DNA of 64,000 nucleotides from Thermohalobaculum xanthum (GTDB taxonomy: Bacteria > Pseudomonadota > Alphaproteobacteria > Rhodobacterales > Rhodobacteraceae), in NCBI RefSeq assembly GCF_016623495.1, contig NZ_JAEHHL010000001.1:744001-808000 (forward strand), in the 5' to 3' direction. The translations under genes and the position numbers were made by a program. Positions 63,603-64,000 of the stretch are shown here, one piece after another (the first letter of the stretch is position 1; each line of letters starts with the position of its first letter). The notes under the pieces are model-generated. The model was not told the origin of the DNA, did no database searches, and worked only from the letters and a program-made list of their open reading frames with translations.

Positions 63603-64000
63603 TCACCCGAGCTCGAGCGTCGCGACGGCGCGCAGATGCCGCCCCGTCGCGGGCGCCGGCCCCTTGTACATCCGTGCCGTCGAGAACGGCACCTCGAGCC
63701 CGAGTTCGCGGCAATAGTCGCCGAGCGCCTCGTTGCCCGAGGGCACGTCCACCATGACAGGCGCGCCTTCGGTCAGCGCGGCCACGGCATGGAGCAGGTC
63801 GAACGCGTCCTCCGGGTTCTCCGCGACCAGCGGGCCGACCTTGAAGCCGTCGCGGCATTCGCGAAGGGTCGCAAAGCCCCGAGGTCCCTCGCCGCGGTCG
63901 AGCACGAGCGTCTTGCGCGCCGCGGTGTCGGCAAGCCAGCCGGTGAAAAAGCGCTCCTTCTCCACCCCGCTGGCCGCCGCCTCGAGCGCGGCGAGCGCCG
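63603..64000 (-). CDS. GNAT-family acetyltransferase, C-terminal part (runs off window)
   Basis: An open frame reaching the window edge, with at least 132 codons. The end RMYKGPAPATGRHLRAVATLELG matches GNAT proteins with a C-terminal extra acetyltransferase-like domain, which close with 'MYxGPAP...LELG'. The N-terminal GNAT domain would lie beyond the window. An in-frame GTG within the window is unlikely to be the start. Substrate is unknown. It lies 38 bases upstream of the SDR gene in the same direction. Confidence 0.7.
   Translation of the reverse strand, partial: ALAALEAAASGVEKERFFTGWLADTAARKTLVLDRGEGPRGFATLRECRDGFKVGPLVAENPEDAFDLLHAVAALTEGAPVMVDVPSGNEALGDYCRELGLEVPFSTARMYKGPAPATGRHLRAVATLELG

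Overview
The window is GC-rich (coding regions strongly G/C at third positions) and densely packed, with many 4-base ATGA stop/start overlaps. The gene families point to an alphaproteobacterium of the Rhodobacterales/Roseobacter type: imelysin plus di-heme oxidase iron locus, hmu haem operon, urt urea transporter, tripartite tricarboxylate transporter, methylated-amine catabolism and a 56-kDa selenium-binding/methanethiol-oxidase protein. No rRNA, tRNA, CRISPR array, insertion sequence or phage gene was seen. It looks like a chromosomal or large-replicon segment of metabolic accessory operons. This is inference from gene content; no 16S sequence is present.

Layout. (1) 1-10906, iron and haem. 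A leftward run (hemP, a small unknown gene, imelysin, bfd, bfr, di-heme oxidase, start of a second imelysin) diverges from a rightward hmuR-S-T-U-V operon that ends in a small IsdG-type haem-degrading monooxygenase. (2) 11158-16773, leftward urtABCDE urea ABC transporter without urease genes nearby. (3) 17098-22270, leftward tetR, B12-binding subunit, acyl-CoA mutase large subunit, meaB and an M24 peptidase-like enzyme, then a decayed FAD-oxidoreductase fragment. The mutase has an unusual substrate-pocket signature and is my strongest candidate for an undescribed activity. (4) 23721-27357, an orphan Tat-type oligopeptide-binding protein with a CocE/NonD hydrolase. (5) 27418-30889, divergent oxyR/katG. 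(6) 31107-35397, a Mla-type lipid transport operon (STAS-fused MlaE, MlaF, a long coiled-coil MlaD, a lipoprotein). (7) 35713-39190, small housekeeping and regulatory genes. (8) 39248-40898, a secreted protein, a cupredoxin and an ECF sigma factor in one operon behind an ECF-like promoter. (9) 41097-48424, a GntR-controlled divergent module: Gfo/Idh dehydrogenase and isopropylmalate/tartrate-type dehydrogenase on one side, tctCBA, a small monooxygenase-fold protein and a metallo-beta-lactamase-fold lactonase on the other. (10) 48464-52637, DUF2189 membrane protein, a double SpoIIAA-like protein, then a methanethiol-oxidase-type protein with a histidine-bearing membrane protein. (11) 52961-55510, FecR-like protein plus CHASE2 cyclase. 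(12) 55824-64000, an RpiR-controlled divergent module of Rieske demethylase, dimethylglycine-dehydrogenase-like enzyme, HpbD-like enolase-superfamily enzyme and class III aminotransferase, flanked by an SDR and a GNAT fragment.

How they work together. Region 1 would take up haem, open it in the cytoplasm and store the iron in bacterioferritin. Regions 2, 4, 9 and 12 are nutrient-scavenging modules, each with a substrate-specific uptake or demethylation step and dedicated enzymes. Region 3 would rearrange the carbon skeleton of a branched acyl-CoA. Perfect hairpins occur immediately downstream of three solute-binding-protein genes (urtA, the oligopeptide-binding protein, tctC), suggesting a shared way of raising binding-protein expression over that of the downstream genes. 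Starts were chosen by ribosome-binding site, signal peptide and overlap with neighbours rather than by the longest possible frame.
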